Below are positions 8,541 through 15,737 of a stretch of DNA of 34,390 bases, in pieces (position 1 is the first letter of the stretch; every line of letters starts with the position of its first letter). Where the stretch lies: the NCBI GenBank assembly GCA_019749935.1, contig JAIEPD010000029.1, positions 1 to 34,390 on the forward strand. Reading direction: 5' to 3'. The stretch is from Alphaproteobacteria bacterium. Its GTDB lineage: Bacteria > Pseudomonadota > Alphaproteobacteria > Paracaedibacterales > CAIULA01. The notes beneath the pieces are model-generated. The model searched no databases and was not told the DNA's origin. It worked only from the letters and a program-made list of their open reading frames with translations. The position numbers were made by a program, and so were the translations under genes.

Positions 8541-9099
8541 ATTGGTTTTAGCGTAAAAACCAACAAGTTGTGCAGATCCTAAGATGTGCCCTTCCATCGC
8601 CTTAAGAAGATCATCTTTCTTGACCCCTTCGGCAACAGTTAACTCACAATCAAGCGCATAGAGTGTGAAGAAATAACGGTGCTTTCCGCTTGGTGGACAG
8701 GGGCCACCGTATTTTACGTTGCCGCGTTTCCCGCCTTCAATATTATGTTCTTCCCAGCTGTTCATGCCTTGTTTTTCGCCTTGGGCAAAATATTCTATAT
8801 TTTCTTGAAACTCGGTTACACCCGCTGGAATATTAAAAAGAATCCAATGAACCCAAGTGCCACGGGGAGCATCAGGGTTCTCCATAATCAGGGCAAAAGT
8901 TTTTGTGCCTTTTGGTGGATTTGTCCATTTTAGGGCTGGCTGATGCTCGCCCCTTCGCAGGTATATTTTGCGGGAATGTCGCTTTGATGAGAAAATGCGG
9001 GGCTTGACAGGGAAAATGGCGTGTTATCCGTCATGGAAGTTGCTCCTTTTATTAAGAGAAAAGATGCTAAACTCACAAATAAAAAACTCTTTTTCATAA
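8511..9099 (-). pseudogene. YbhB/YbcL-family PEBP protein, one-base frameshift
   Basis: Phosphatidylethanolamine-binding-protein fold, periplasmic type. Translation from the ATG at 9099 gives a signal peptide (MKKSFLFVSLASFLLIKG) and the family's FSLSSPAF...IPAKYTCEGASISQP, then hits a stop at 8930-8932. One extra base in the CCC run (8933-8935 on the plus strand) would restore ...SISQP-LKWTNPPKGTKTF, the expected continuation. The rest then runs to 8511 with NPDAPRG, WVHWILFNIP and GGPCPPSGKHRYFFTLYALD. Only the internal ATG at 8885 gives an uninterrupted frame (124 codons), and it lacks the N-terminal strands. Either a recent pseudogene or a homopolymer sequencing error. Confidence 0.8.
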
Positions 9100-9260
9100 C
9101 ATATACCCATGATGTATCGATAGAAAATCTTCACATAAAAGCGAAACCATTTCATCAAGATATTTACAAAAAATTTTAAATAAGTTTAAGATAATTTTAG
9201 TGCTTTTATAGAGGTGTATGTTTTCTTAAATTAGCTTTTTATGAAGAGGATCAAAATTTT

Positions 9261-9989
9261 ATGAAATTTTTGTTGTGTATTATGGTTTTAATAGGAGCGC
9301 AATGTGGAAATGCGGCAACTCGATATTCTATGAATGACTCCGATATATCCTTTAAAAGATGCGAGAGTACACATTTATCTCTGGTAAAAGAACATAGAGA
9401 GGGAGATGATACAGTCGCCGTACGAATGCATAACAACAATATTGATGCTAAAAGTTATCCTGGCACATTTGTATCGGTTAACCCTGCAGATGAAGATGTA
9501 TTTGGAAGGATAACAGGTTGGGCCTTTTTAACAATAGATGGAGTACAATATCCTCTTGATAGTTTCCAAACAAGAAAACTGACTTTACAAGGAAATAAAT
9601 TTGAATTTAACGCTGCTGTTTTTTGTGGTGTGAAATCCATTACTTTCGAGGCTTTAGAAGGAAGTCCTTCTATGTTTACAAAAATATCATTTCATAGAGA
9701 CTCTGTAGGAAAAATAGCTTTACATGGAAGGCTGGATTTTACAACGCTTTTTGAATGTATGCAAAATGTAGGAGATAGCAGCTTGGCAATGGGCATAGGG
9801 CAGCCAGATTTAAATAGGCATTTTTTAATTTCAGGAGCAGAAATGGCTAACTGTAGTATTCGCCCAGCTTCGGTAAGCCGCTCTCCGGGAAAAGCAGCAG
9901 GAAAGTCAACAGGGAAGGCTTCAGGAAAACAAAAATACGCTTCAGAGATGAAAGTAGGTTATTCTTCAAGGAAGCAAGGCCACAGATAG
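9261..9989 (+). CDS. Secreted hypothetical protein with C-terminal xGK repeats
   Basis: I do not recognise a family. The 242-residue product begins with a clear signal peptide (MKFLLCIMVLIGAQCGNAA), probably cleaved after NAA; the Cys15 context is a poor lipobox. The middle is mixed beta-like sequence with four further cysteines. Residues about 207-224 contain a four-residue tandem repeat x-G-K-[AS] repeated four times (PGKA, AGKS, TGKA, SGKQ), giving a basic flexible tail. The start has a good Shine-Dalgarno (AAGAGGA) 11 bases upstream. It stands alone, with about 160 bp of AT-rich DNA upstream and no partner gene. Probably an envelope or exported protein. Confidence 0.8.
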   Translation: MKFLLCIMVLIGAQCGNAATRYSMNDSDISFKRCESTHLSLVKEHREGDDTVAVRMHNNNIDAKSYPGTFVSVNPADEDVFGRITGWAFLTIDGVQYPLDSFQTRKLTLQGNKFEFNAAVFCGVKSITFEALEGSPSMFTKISFHRDSVGKIALHGRLDFTTLFECMQNVGDSSLAMGIGQPDLNRHFLISGAEMANCSIRPASVSRSPGKAAGKSTGKASGKQKYASEMKVGYSSRKQGHR

Positions 9990-10015
9990 TATGCAAGTGG
10001 TTTAAAGATTATTTG

Positions 10016-10055
10016 CGCATGAGTATCCCTATGACTTGAGCCCAGGGTTCATGCG
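10016..10055. other. Two-tier stem-loop between secreted genes
   Basis: CGCATGA and TCATGCG form a 7-bp outer stem. CCCT and AGGG form an inner 4-bp stem. It lies 27 bp after the stop at 9989 and is followed by TATTGTATC rather than a U-run, so it is a weak terminator candidate or an RNA-stability element. Confidence 0.4.
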
Positions 10056-10082
10056 TATTGTATCAAGACCTAACGTGTCAGC

Positions 10083-10111
10083 TTGACAAATTTTATGTAT
10101 AAGTCTTGTAT
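10083..10111 (+). promoter_or_regulatory. Possible sigma-70 promoter for the 10144 gene
   Basis: A perfect TTGACA is followed after 17 bp by TTGTAT, a poor -10 with 3 of 6 matches. It lies about 30 bp before the gene start. The -35 is convincing, the -10 is not. Confidence 0.35.
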
Positions 10112-10143
10112 TGATTCATGAAAATTGAATAAGGATGCGGTCA

Positions 10144-10569
10144 ATGTTTCAACAAATTAGTATATTGATTATTCTGCTTTTAGGGATGGTTGAGACCAAT
10201 TCAAGACTTTCTTCTGACGAAGAGACGATAGTTGAACGTGAACAGAACATTGCGCAGAGAGATCTATTAAGAGAAGCGTTAGATCTCGAAATCAAAGAAA
10301 TAAAAAAAGTATCTGGTAGAAAACTAGAGAAATTATTAAGAGCGAATGATACTATCTACATATTGGCAAGATACACAAATGCTTTGTGGAATTACCACAT
10401 TCTTAAAGTTCTCAATAGAGATGAAATGGAATTTGTCGAAATTGATTTGGGGGGCTATTTAAGCAAAATAGCGAGTGCACAAGCTGAAAATAACGTTCTT
10501 TGTCTCATTATGAAAAATGGTGAGAGGTATAAACTCGAGGGTAATGAGTTAGTATATACCCCTCAATAA
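10144..10569 (+). CDS. Small exported or membrane-anchored hypothetical protein
   Basis: I do not recognise this protein. From ATG 10144 it has 141 residues. This start is chosen because AAGG at 10131-10134 is correctly spaced for it but overlaps the alternative ATG at 10135. A hydrophobic N-terminal segment (about residues 4-16) acts as signal peptide or anchor. A Glu/Arg/Lys-rich, probably helical, region follows, then a C-terminal part with short beta-like segments. A hairpin (AAGGATG/CATCCTT, 10568-10589) overlaps its stop and the stop of the convergent hydrolase. Confidence 0.7.
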   Translation: MFQQISILIILLLGMVETNSRLSSDEETIVEREQNIAQRDLLREALDLEIKEIKKVSGRKLEKLLRANDTIYILARYTNALWNYHILKVLNRDEMEFVEIDLGGYLSKIASAQAENNVLCLIMKNGERYKLEGNELVYTPQ

Positions 10570-10577
10570 GGATGCTT

Positions 10578-11480
10578 TTAATCATCCTTAACAGATTTCC
10601 AAAAATCTCCTAACCTATCCGCAATAACCTCATCATAAATTTTAGGTCTCGCGTGACCCATTCCTTCGATAATGAATTTTTCTGAATGTTCAATGGCCTT
10701 TGCGGTTGCATGGGCATGATCAACGGGAATAATGGGGTCGTTCGATCCGTGGATGATTAAAGCAGGGCATTTAATTTTTTGAGCCGCAAATTGAGTCGGG
10801 CCAAATCCGCTGGCTAGGGCATGGTTATGTGGGGTTTTTATGGGAACAGAGGGATTCATACGATCAAAGGCAAGCTTTAAGGTTTTTCTATATTCCTCTT
10901 CATCAAAAGGGGCTTGATCTCCGTTAAAAATCTGAACTGTTTTAAGGCTTTTGTCCATCCATACCTCTGGATTACTCAGGTCAGCGCCGCTAAACAATTT
11001 TTTAAGTTGCTCGAGTGCCTCTGGCTTTGGGCCGGGCAAACTTAGAAAAGCAGTGCTCATCCCCATAAGGGAATAAACTTGCGGCGTAAAGTCCATCGTC
11101 GACATTATAAGAGTCAAACTTTGAACGCGGCTTGGCTGGTCAATGCTCAAGATTTGGGCAATATAACCGCCCATTGAGCTTCCAAGGATATGAGATTTCT
11201 CAAAACCATATGAATTCATGATTTCAATAACGTCATCTGCCATGTCATTCATTTTGTAGGGAGATTTAGTGAAATCAATATGTGTTGAAAAGCCGGTGTC
11301 TCTGGGGTCAAAGCGAATAATGTAAAATCCTTGATCAGAAAGTAGCTTGCAAAAATCAGCAGACCAAGAAACTCCTTGGCTGGCGGCACCAGAAATCAGA
11401 ATAACAGAAGGGTCTTTTGGATTGCCAAACGCCTCTGTCCAAAGGTTGATAGACTTGCTCTGTACGTACTTTTCGCTCAT
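10578..11480 (-). CDS. Alpha/beta-fold hydrolase
   Basis: Soluble esterase- or lipase-like hydrolase of 300 residues with no signal peptide. The triad is visible: nucleophile Ser102 in GSSMGGY, Asp248 in IIHGSNDPIIP and His276 in EGMGHA. The oxyanion-region motif is LISGAAS (28-34), and FDPRDTGFS (58-66) matches the common FDxRGxGxS motif with Asp replacing the usual Gly. Homologues are often annotated as aclacinomycin methylesterase-like or generic hydrolases; the substrate cannot be read from sequence. It diverges from the MFS transporter across about 95 bp. Confidence 0.9.
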   Translation of the reverse strand: MSEKYVQSKSINLWTEAFGNPKDPSVILISGAASQGVSWSADFCKLLSDQGFYIIRFDPRDTGFSTHIDFTKSPYKMNDMADDVIEIMNSYGFEKSHILGSSMGGYIAQILSIDQPSRVQSLTLIMSTMDFTPQVYSLMGMSTAFLSLPGPKPEALEQLKKLFSGADLSNPEVWMDKSLKTVQIFNGDQAPFDEEEYRKTLKLAFDRMNPSVPIKTPHNHALASGFGPTQFAAQKIKCPALIIHGSNDPIIPVDHAHATAKAIEHSEKFIIEGMGHARPKIYDEVIADRLGDFWKSVKDD

Positions 11481-11574
11481 TTGCTTTGCTCTTTTTTTGA
11501 TTTTCCCATAGCATAGATTAACTGATAAAGATTAAAAAATCTTCAGACTTCTTGTCTTTTAAGGGACTATTATT

Positions 11575-12783
11575 TTGAAACATTTTTTTGTTATGTCGCC
11601 TAATCCTGCAGACAACCGCAGTCTTTGGGGAATAGCATGGATGAGCTTTTTCTGGAGCACGGCAACCGTGATGGTGTTTACCCTGCTTCCGACATTTTTG
11701 ACGGAAGTTCTGGGCGCATCAAAAACGAAGCTTGGTATGATTGAAGGGGTTGCTGTCTTTTTAGCATTCCTAGCCAAGGTTTTTTCAGGCGTTTTGAGCG
11801 ATTATTGGAAGTCACGGAAACCGCTTATTTTGGTTGGCACCTTTTTAAGTATTGTCGTTAAATCAATGTTTGCTGTGGCGGCCAGCATTAGTTGGATTTT
11901 TTTGGCGCGATCGATTGATCGTTTTAGTAAAGGGGTACGCTCAGCGCCAACGGATGCTTTAATTGCGGATCTTTCGCCTCAACACAAAGAGGGGTCAAGC
12001 TATGGTCTTCGTTATATGCTGTACACCCTTGGGGCAGTGTTTGGCGGCGGTATTGCTGCGCTATTGATGCATTTATCGCCGCATAATTATCGTTTGGTAT
12101 TTTGGCTTTCGATTATTCCTGCAGCGGTTGCTTTTTTAATTTTGTATTTTGTTGTAAAGCCGCCAGCCGAAGAAACAGAGATTAAGCAGCGTCCATGGCA
12201 TTGGAGAGATGCGAAGTATTTACCTCCTATTTTTTGGAAATTATTAGGCGTTTCTTTTTTGCTTATGCTGGCTCGTTTTAGTGAGGCTTTTTTAACTTTG
12301 CGCGCCAAGGATTTGGGGTGGTCGATTCAAATGCTGCCTTTGTTGATGGTTGCGTATGATATTGTTAATGCGGGTATTTCATTGCCAATTGGTAGGCTTG
12401 CTGACAAGTATAATCGCCATAAGCTTTTACTAACTGGTATCTTGGTGCTGACGGTTACAAACTTAGTAATTATCAGTATTCACGCGCCTGCAGGTATTTT
12501 TGTAGGTATGCTTTTAGCAGGCCTTCATATGGGAATGACACAAGGGTTAATTGCAGCGCTTATTGCTGAAACAACATTGCCTCATCTGCGCGGAACAGCT
12601 TTTGCTTTTTATTATTTAACCAGCGGTACGGCTGTTTTGATTGGAAACTCAGTTGCTGGTTATTTATCGGATATGATGGGCGGTGCAGTGGGTGCCTTTT
12701 GGGGCGGTGCTGTTTTTACCGTATTAGCTGCCATTTATTTGATGAAAGTGATGAGAGAGCCTTCAATGCAGGTTAGCCGATAG
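11575..12783 (+). CDS. MFS transporter
   Basis: Major facilitator superfamily permease of 402 residues with about 12 hydrophobic segments. The loop 2-3 signature is present in modified form (GVLSDYWKSRKPLILVGT), and a second copy in the C-terminal half reads GRLADKYNRHKLL. The start is TTG, chosen because AAGGGA lies 8 bases upstream; an internal ATG at 11593 would drop six residues. FSKGVRSAPTDALIAD resembles MFS members annotated as resistance or sugar-phosphate-like permeases. The substrate is unknown. No terminator is obvious before repeat A. Confidence 0.88.
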   Translation: MKHFFVMSPNPADNRSLWGIAWMSFFWSTATVMVFTLLPTFLTEVLGASKTKLGMIEGVAVFLAFLAKVFSGVLSDYWKSRKPLILVGTFLSIVVKSMFAVAASISWIFLARSIDRFSKGVRSAPTDALIADLSPQHKEGSSYGLRYMLYTLGAVFGGGIAALLMHLSPHNYRLVFWLSIIPAAVAFLILYFVVKPPAEETEIKQRPWHWRDAKYLPPIFWKLLGVSFLLMLARFSEAFLTLRAKDLGWSIQMLPLLMVAYDIVNAGISLPIGRLADKYNRHKLLLTGILVLTVTNLVIISIHAPAGIFVGMLLAGLHMGMTQGLIAALIAETTLPHLRGTAFAFYYLTSGTAVLIGNSVAGYLSDMMGGAVGAFWGGAVFTVLAAIYLMKVMREPSMQVSR

Positions 12784-12870
12784 TCTTTTATCCTCTGGCA
12801 AGATTTTCAAATGTTTTTTGGTTGGTTGACGAGGGGGCAATTATTGGCTTTATCGAGGTGCAATGGTTAT

Positions 12871-13292
12871 AGTTTTGGTCTTTGCGGGGCCCACCTCGAA
12901 ACCCCAAAACGGCCGCCCACCCCAGCCTCCACAAACAAAACTCTCTTCCTTTTTTATCACCTTTAACAGGCTTACAAAGTTCCAACCCTTAATATGGGTT
13001 CCATCCCATAAAAAAGCAGTTTATACCTTTTCTGTTTCAAATTTCGGGTTCGTTGTTTTTCAGGGTCTTGGTGCTCATGTATTTCTATACACTGCACTCC
13101 AGGACTTTCAAACGCCTGCCCGGCTCTTTGAAACATTTTGGGTTTCTTCAGATACGCGCGTATCTAAAGTTAAACACGATAAACCTTTGTCAATATTTGG
13201 ACAAAGGCGGCTTTAACAGCCAGTTTCGGACCCGGCACAATCCGAGCCTAACTTACCTCCATATTTAAATATAAATATATGTTATTAATATA
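12871..13292. repeat. Dispersed ~300-bp repeat, copy A, with nested insertion
   Basis: Aligns end to end with 28154-28456 (copy B), apart from about 121 extra bases at 13029-13149. Shared landmarks: a G/C-rich block beginning TTTGCGGGGCCCACCTC, a GGGTTCCATCCCA hairpin region, the perfect 16-bp palindrome AGATACGCGCGTATCT, a CTTTGTC/GACAAAG hairpin, a GGCT/AGCC hairpin and an AT-rich end. Differences between copies include one-base indels in the G/C-rich block and compensatory changes in a stem, which argues for non-coding structure. The 625-bp gap between the MFS gene and rpmB holds this repeat, the inverted repeat at 13302-13335 and the rpmB promoter. Confidence 0.85.
13029..13149 (-). repeat. 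Palindromic element copy E4 (diverged), nested in repeat A
   Basis: The segment is absent from copy B at the equivalent point, so B shows the unoccupied site. Its core GGTGCTCATGTATTTC-TATACACTGCACTCC matches element E1 (GGTGCTCACGTATTTCATATACACTCCGCTCC). In the minus-strand peptide frame it reads C-I-E-I-H-E-H-Q where E1 reads V-Y-E-I-R-E-H-R. The ends are degenerate and the element is internally shortened relative to E1 and E2. Exact boundaries are uncertain by several bases. Confidence 0.7.
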
Positions 13293-13301
13293 GTGTTAAA
13301 A

Positions 13302-13335
13302 ATAGCCTTAAAAATTTGTCAGATGATAAGGCTAT
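13302..13335. promoter_or_regulatory. 9-bp perfect inverted repeat upstream of rpmB promoter
   Basis: ATAGCCTTA and TAAGGCTAT are separated by 16 bp and lie 16 bp upstream of the rpmB -35 box. The repeat could be an upstream operator or the end hairpin of a transcript running from the left. There is no U-run on either side. Confidence 0.4.
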
Positions 13336-13350
13336 TAACCTATTAAAATA

Positions 13351-13379
13351 TTGACTCACTTTTCTAAGTCCGCTATAAA
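13351..13379 (+). promoter_or_regulatory. Sigma-70 promoter of rpmB
   Basis: TTGACT (13351-13356), a 17-bp spacer and TATAAA (13374-13379) give a near-consensus promoter 30 bp before the rpmB start. GGAG at 13398-13401 is the Shine-Dalgarno. Confidence 0.8.
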
Positions 13380-13408
13380 TAATATGCATTTCTACATGGA
13401 GATTTAAG

Positions 13409-13705
13409 ATGGCTAAGCGCTGCACAATTACAGGAAAAGGTGTTCTGACAGGCAATAATGTCAGCCACGCTAACAACAAAACGCGTCGTCGTTTCTTGCC
13501 AAATTTGCAAGAGACTTCTTTAATGAGCGAAGCTCTTGGACGAATGGTGCGTATGCGCCTGTCAACAACTGGAATCCGCACCATTGAATTTCATGGTGGT
13601 CTTGATTCATTTCTAGTCAGAACTCCTGCTGCGAAACTTGGGCCAAAGGTTGCTGCTTTGAAAAAAGCTGTTATGGACCGTATCGCTGCAAAAGTTTCTG
13701 CATAG
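13409..13705 (+). CDS. rpmB: 50S ribosomal protein L28
   Basis: Ribosomal protein L28 of 98 residues, opening [20 protein letters not shown] with the [13 protein letters not shown] segment typical of alphaproteobacterial L28. It is a complete single-gene unit with its own strong promoter (13351-13379), a good Shine-Dalgarno and an intrinsic terminator (13721-13758). Confidence 0.98.
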   Translation: MAKRCTITGKGVLTGNNVSHANNKTRRRFLPNLQETSLMSEALGRMVRMRLSTTGIRTIEFHGGLDSFLVRTPAAKLGPKVAALKKAVMDRIAAKVSA

Positions 13706-13720
13706 CTAAACTTTTTAATG

Positions 13721-13758
13721 AAGGGGCGCAGATAGTTTGTCTGTGCCCTTTTGCTTTT
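13721..13758 (+). terminator. Intrinsic terminator after rpmB
   Basis: GGGCGCAGA (13724-13732) pairs with TCTGTGCCC (13740-13748) around a 7-base loop and is followed by TTTTGCTTTT. This is a classic rho-independent terminator. It overlaps the TTG at 13751, which argues against that codon as the start of the next gene. Confidence 0.9.
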
Positions 13759-13762
13759 CCCC

Positions 13763-14521
13763 ATGGATAACTTCGTTCATTATCTGATTTTAATACTTGA
13801 GAATCTTTCTCCGGAAATTCTCTCTCTTATAACTTTTTTGATTTGTGCCATTACAATCTTGGGCATGCTGCGTTATTTTGGAGCAACAGGGCTCTATGTC
13901 TATAACGCAATCGCCATTATTGTTGCCAATATACAGGTTTTGCATGCAGCTAAGTTTATCTTTTCGCCGGAACCGGTGGCTCTTGGCACTGTTGTGTTTG
14001 CAACAACCTATCTTGTTAGCGATATTTTGACCGAACATTATGGGTCTGATACCGCAAAACATGCTTTATGGCTAAGTTTTATCTCGCAAATCCTCGTTAC
14101 TCTCTTGATGATTCTAACCTTAGGTCATACACCTTTATCGGAAGGGGTCAGTCCGCCAGAAATAGGTGCTTTTGCAAATTCTAATTACTTAGCCATGCTT
14201 AAATTATTTACGCCGACTCCTAGGTTATTATTTGCTAGCTTAATTGCCTATGTTTTAAGTCAGTTATTTGATATTTGGATTTTTCAGAAAATTCGTAACC
14301 TTAGTAATGGCCGATACATTTGGCTTAGACAAAATGTATCGACGTTTCTTTCTGGCCTTTTGGATAGCTTCATTTTCAGTTATATTGCGTGGGTCTTATT
14401 AAGCCCTACGCCGCTTCCTTTTTATACGCTGATGGTTAGCTATGTTATTGGAACTTATTTATTAAGATTAATTGTGAATCTTTTAGGAACCCCTGTTATG
14501 TATGCGAGTTATCGTGTTTAA
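13763..14521 (+). CDS. Queuosine precursor transporter (YhhQ/DUF165 family)
   Basis: Integral membrane protein of 252 residues from ATG 13763, with about six hydrophobic segments. The family signature is visible: LHAAKFIF, GTVVFATTYLVSDILTEHYG and the C-terminal FDIWIFQKIR...WLRQNVSTFLSGLLDSFIFSYIAW pattern. YhhQ members take up preQ0/preQ1 or related bases. The stop overlaps the start of tgt by 20 bp, so the uptake protein and the base-exchange enzyme are translationally coupled. An upstream TTG (13751) lies in the rpmB terminator U-tract and was not used. No strong promoter is visible between that terminator and the start, so read-through from rpmB is possible. Confidence 0.93.
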   Translation: MDNFVHYLILILENLSPEILSLITFLICAITILGMLRYFGATGLYVYNAIAIIVANIQVLHAAKFIFSPEPVALGTVVFATTYLVSDILTEHYGSDTAKHALWLSFISQILVTLLMILTLGHTPLSEGVSPPEIGAFANSNYLAMLKLFTPTPRLLFASLIAYVLSQLFDIWIFQKIRNLSNGRYIWLRQNVSTFLSGLLDSFIFSYIAWVLLSPTPLPFYTLMVSYVIGTYLLRLIVNLLGTPVMYASYRV

Positions 14522-15695
14522 ATTTGATTATACTGAACATTCTCCAGGTAGAGCACGTCTTGGTCGTATTACAACGCCGCATGGTGTTATTGAAACGCCT
14601 GCATTTATTTTCTGCGCAACCAAAGCAGCGATGAAGGGCCTAAGTGCCGAAGATATGAGAAATGCAGGCACGCAAATCATTTTGTCGAACACCTATCATT
14701 TATTGTTACAGCCAGGCCCTGAGATTGTCAAAAAAATGGGCGGCCTTCAAAAGTTTACAGGCTGGAGGGGGCCCATGCTGACTGATTCAGGTGGGTTTCA
14801 AATTTTTAGCTTGGGTCATGGGTCAGTTGCTTCAGAAATAAAAGGCAGGCGAATGACCGGGCGTCAGAAAACTCTTTTAAAAATAACTGAAGAAGGGGCC
14901 CGTTTTAAATCCTATGTTGATGGAAAATCATGTTTATTAACTCCAGAGGCATCGGTTCGAATCCAGCGCGATTTGGGTGCTGATCTGATTGTGGTTTTAG
15001 ATGAATGCACGCCTTATCATGTTGATAAACACTACACAGCTGAATCCATGAAAATGAGTCATCGCTGGGCCCTTAGAAGCTTGGCTGAATTTAAACGCGG
15101 TGATGACGGAACGCAGTCACTGTATGGCATTATCCAGGGCGGCGTTTATCCAGATTTACGGAAAGAGGGTTGCGAATTTGTAAACAATCATCCCTTTTTT
15201 GGACATGCCGTGGGTGGATCTTTAGGAGCTAGCAAGGATCAAATGCAAGATGTGGTTGGGATCGCAACCGAACACCTATGCCGCGAACGCCCAATCCATC
15301 TTTTGGGTATTGGCGGTGTTAGTGACATTTTCTCAGGCGTTGAGCAAGGGATTGACACCTTTGATTGTGTGCATCCAACGCGCCTTGCTAGACATGGCGG
15401 TGCTTTGGTAAAGCCGAACACACAAGAATCATGCGAAAAGGAACATATCAACCTTCGAAACAGTCAATTTCGTTTTGATGCAGATCCCATTGAAAAGGGA
15501 TGCCCTTGCCAGACGTGCGCTAGTTATTCAAGGGCTTATATTCATCATTTGCTAAAGGCCCAAGAACTATTGGCTTTTACCTTGATTTCCATTCATAACG
15601 TTAGCTTTATGAATCGTCTTATGACAGCCATTCGAAAGGCCCTTTTCGAAAACACTTGGGTTCAAACGAAAAAGGAATGGTGCCAGCTGAAATAA
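14502..15695 (+). CDS. tgt: tRNA-guanine(34) transglycosylase
   Basis: Exchanges G34 of GUN-anticodon tRNAs for a 7-deazaguanine base in queuosine synthesis. The 397-residue protein has SNTYHLLLQPG, the catalytic-base motif DSGGFQ (D95) and the nucleophile Asp in GIDTFDCVHPTR. The C-terminal zinc site is C-P-C-x2-C with the following HH. The substrate-pocket loop reads AVGGSLGASKDQM, not the usual A-I-G-G-L-S-V-G-E of preQ1-type bacterial enzymes, and DCVHPTRLARHG replaces DCVMPTRNARNG. These features point to a Chlamydia-like subfamily. Overlap with the YhhQ-type transporter supports base salvage. Confidence 0.96.
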   Translation: MRVIVFKFDYTEHSPGRARLGRITTPHGVIETPAFIFCATKAAMKGLSAEDMRNAGTQIILSNTYHLLLQPGPEIVKKMGGLQKFTGWRGPMLTDSGGFQIFSLGHGSVASEIKGRRMTGRQKTLLKITEEGARFKSYVDGKSCLLTPEASVRIQRDLGADLIVVLDECTPYHVDKHYTAESMKMSHRWALRSLAEFKRGDDGTQSLYGIIQGGVYPDLRKEGCEFVNNHPFFGHAVGGSLGASKDQMQDVVGIATEHLCRERPIHLLGIGGVSDIFSGVEQGIDTFDCVHPTRLARHGGALVKPNTQESCEKEHINLRNSQFRFDADPIEKGCPCQTCASYSRAYIHHLLKAQELLAFTLISIHNVSFMNRLMTAIRKALFENTWVQTKKEWCQLK

Positions 15696-15720
15696 TGGGC
15701 CCCCTAAGGGACCCATTTTA
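15694..15720. terminator. Intrinsic terminator between convergent tgt and the 15738 gene
   Basis: AATGGG-c-CCC pairs with GGG-a-CCCATT around CTAA, with one C-A mismatch, and TTTTA follows on the plus strand. It begins within the tgt stop codon. On the minus strand the same stem could end the convergent secreted-protein transcript. Confidence 0.75.
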
Positions 15721-15737
15721 ACTGTACGCAGAAATTA

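Noticed and set aside
12788-12985. Minus-strand ORF of 65 codons across repeat A
   Set aside because: It runs through the G/C-rich block of the repeat. Copy B has a one-base indel there, so the frame is not shared; it is a by-product of a non-coding repeat.
12863-13216. Plus-strand ORF of 117 codons across repeat A and element E4
   Set aside because: It spans the insertion junctions and has no counterpart in copy B, so it cannot be an ancestral gene.
13751-13762. TTG at 13751 as start of the queuosine-precursor transporter
   Set aside because: It lies in the U-tract of the rpmB terminator and has no ribosome site; ATG 13763 is preferred.
14502-15695. Val-to-Gly change in the Tgt pocket matching eukaryotic queuine enzymes
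   Set aside because: The loop is one residue shorter, so the alignment is ambiguous; Val to Leu is equally likely. I kept only the statement that the loop is altered.
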